This document shows, one piece after another, positions 63,793 through 64,000 of a stretch of DNA of 64,000 nt. This DNA is from Granulosicoccus sp963833195 (GTDB lineage: Bacteria > Pseudomonadota > Gammaproteobacteria > Granulosicoccales > Granulosicoccaceae): assembly GCA_963833195.1 (NCBI GenBank), contig CAWHXF010000027.1, positions 4,216,001 through 4,280,000 of the forward strand, in the 5' to 3' direction. Each line of letters starts with the position of its first letter. Within the stretch, counting starts at the first letter, position 1. The position numbers were made by a program, and so were the translations under genes. The notes under the pieces were generated by a model. It was not told the DNA's origin. It did no database searches and saw only the letters and a program-made list of their open reading frames with translations.

Positions 63793-64000
63793 TCAGCGCG
63801 CGCCGAGCAGGAACTCGATCAGTGCCTTCTGGGCGTGCATGCGGTTGCCGGCCTCGGCCCACACCACGCTCATCGGCCCGTCGATGACGTCGGCGTCGAC
63901 CTCCTCGCCGCGGTGCGCGGGCAGGCAGTGCATGAACAGCGCGCCCTCGGCGCTCTGCTGCATCGCGCTCGTGGTGACGCGGTAGTTCGCGAATGCCTTC
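63793..64000 (-). CDS. argF: Ornithine carbamoyltransferase, C-terminal end (partial)
   Basis: The visible 68 codons, running in from the right edge, encode the end of the enzyme that joins carbamoyl phosphate and ornithine into citrulline. The ornithine-binding FMHCLPAHRGEEVDADVID is intact, as are the terminal helix residues AGNRMHAQKALIEFLLG before the stop at 63793-63795. The N-terminal carbamoyl-phosphate domain lies outside the window. It converges on the small operon to its left with a 49-bp gap. This and argE at the left end are the only arginine genes seen. Confidence 0.93.
   Translation of the reverse strand, partial: KAFANYRVTTSAMQQSAEGALFMHCLPAHRGEEVDADVIDGPMSVVWAEAGNRMHAQKALIEFLLGAR

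Overview
The window is about 64 kb of very GC-rich (roughly 70%), densely packed bacterial chromosome. Open frames on the antisense strand are almost all GC shadows. GTG and TTG starts are common, and at least fifteen gene pairs overlap by exactly 4 nt (ATGA, GTGA or TTGA). Lipoprotein and Tat-type signals, a Wza-like export protein, an outer-membrane barrel, a TfpX/TfpZ pilin accessory protein and a pentaheme cytochrome point to a Gram-negative proteobacterium. Acid-rich secreted proteins would suit a marine or halophilic, perhaps gammaproteobacterial, host; that placement is inference. No rRNA, tRNA, CRISPR array or insertion sequence was found.

Layout. 1-0.5 kb: a decayed AAA ATPase (DUF4143 type) with a 32-bp perfect palindrome at its 5' side. 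0.65-1.8 kb: argE. 2-10.4 kb: a dipeptide/oligopeptide ABC operon with two separate ATPases, a binding protein, two permeases, then a third permease and a fused double ATPase. 10.5-12.3 kb: an L-threonate dehydrogenase-like gene, a strong hairpin and a FitAB-type toxin-antitoxin pair. 12.4-18.9 kb: a thioesterase divergent from an aldehyde dehydrogenase-SDR-P1 peptidase operon, then an alpha/beta hydrolase and a TPR protein. 19-26.7 kb: a cell-envelope block with a secreted beta-propeller oxidoreductase candidate, a pentaheme lipoprotein, a polysaccharide export protein, an outer-membrane barrel and a TfpX/TfpZ protein.

26.8-50.4 kb is the most distinctive part: a polyol/sugar-phosphate catabolic island. 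It holds two complete CUT1-type ABC importers, two SorC-type regulators, two FGGY kinases (a third lies at 51.4 kb), an RpiB-type isomerase, a Zn alcohol dehydrogenase, an SDR, a GpsA-like and an EgsA/AraM-like dehydrogenase (families of opposite glycerol-phosphate stereochemistry), a GlpD/EryB-like flavoenzyme, a class II aldolase and a D-2-hydroxyacid dehydrogenase. The set resembles tetritol (erythritol/threitol) and glycerol pathways, but the combination matches no single pathway known to me. The right-hand importer has two ATPases with different degenerate motifs, like the GlpS/GlpT pair of rhizobial glycerol transporters.

50.4-64 kb: an orphan ParA, a third FGGY kinase, a secreted nuclease-like protein ending in dockerin-like calcium repeats, a CBS-pair protein, mtnK-mtnA (methylthioribose kinase and isomerase), an orphan NarL-type response regulator, an amylosucrase, a small NTF2-like/GNAT/coiled-coil operon and the 3' end of argF. 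MtnK, MtnA and the class II aldolase could together form a DHAP-shunt route for methylthioribose. All three solute-binding-protein genes are followed at once by a GC-rich hairpin. Two genes (the ATPase near 47.08 kb and the Zn dehydrogenase near 28.33 kb) each look as if one extra base displaced their natural stop.
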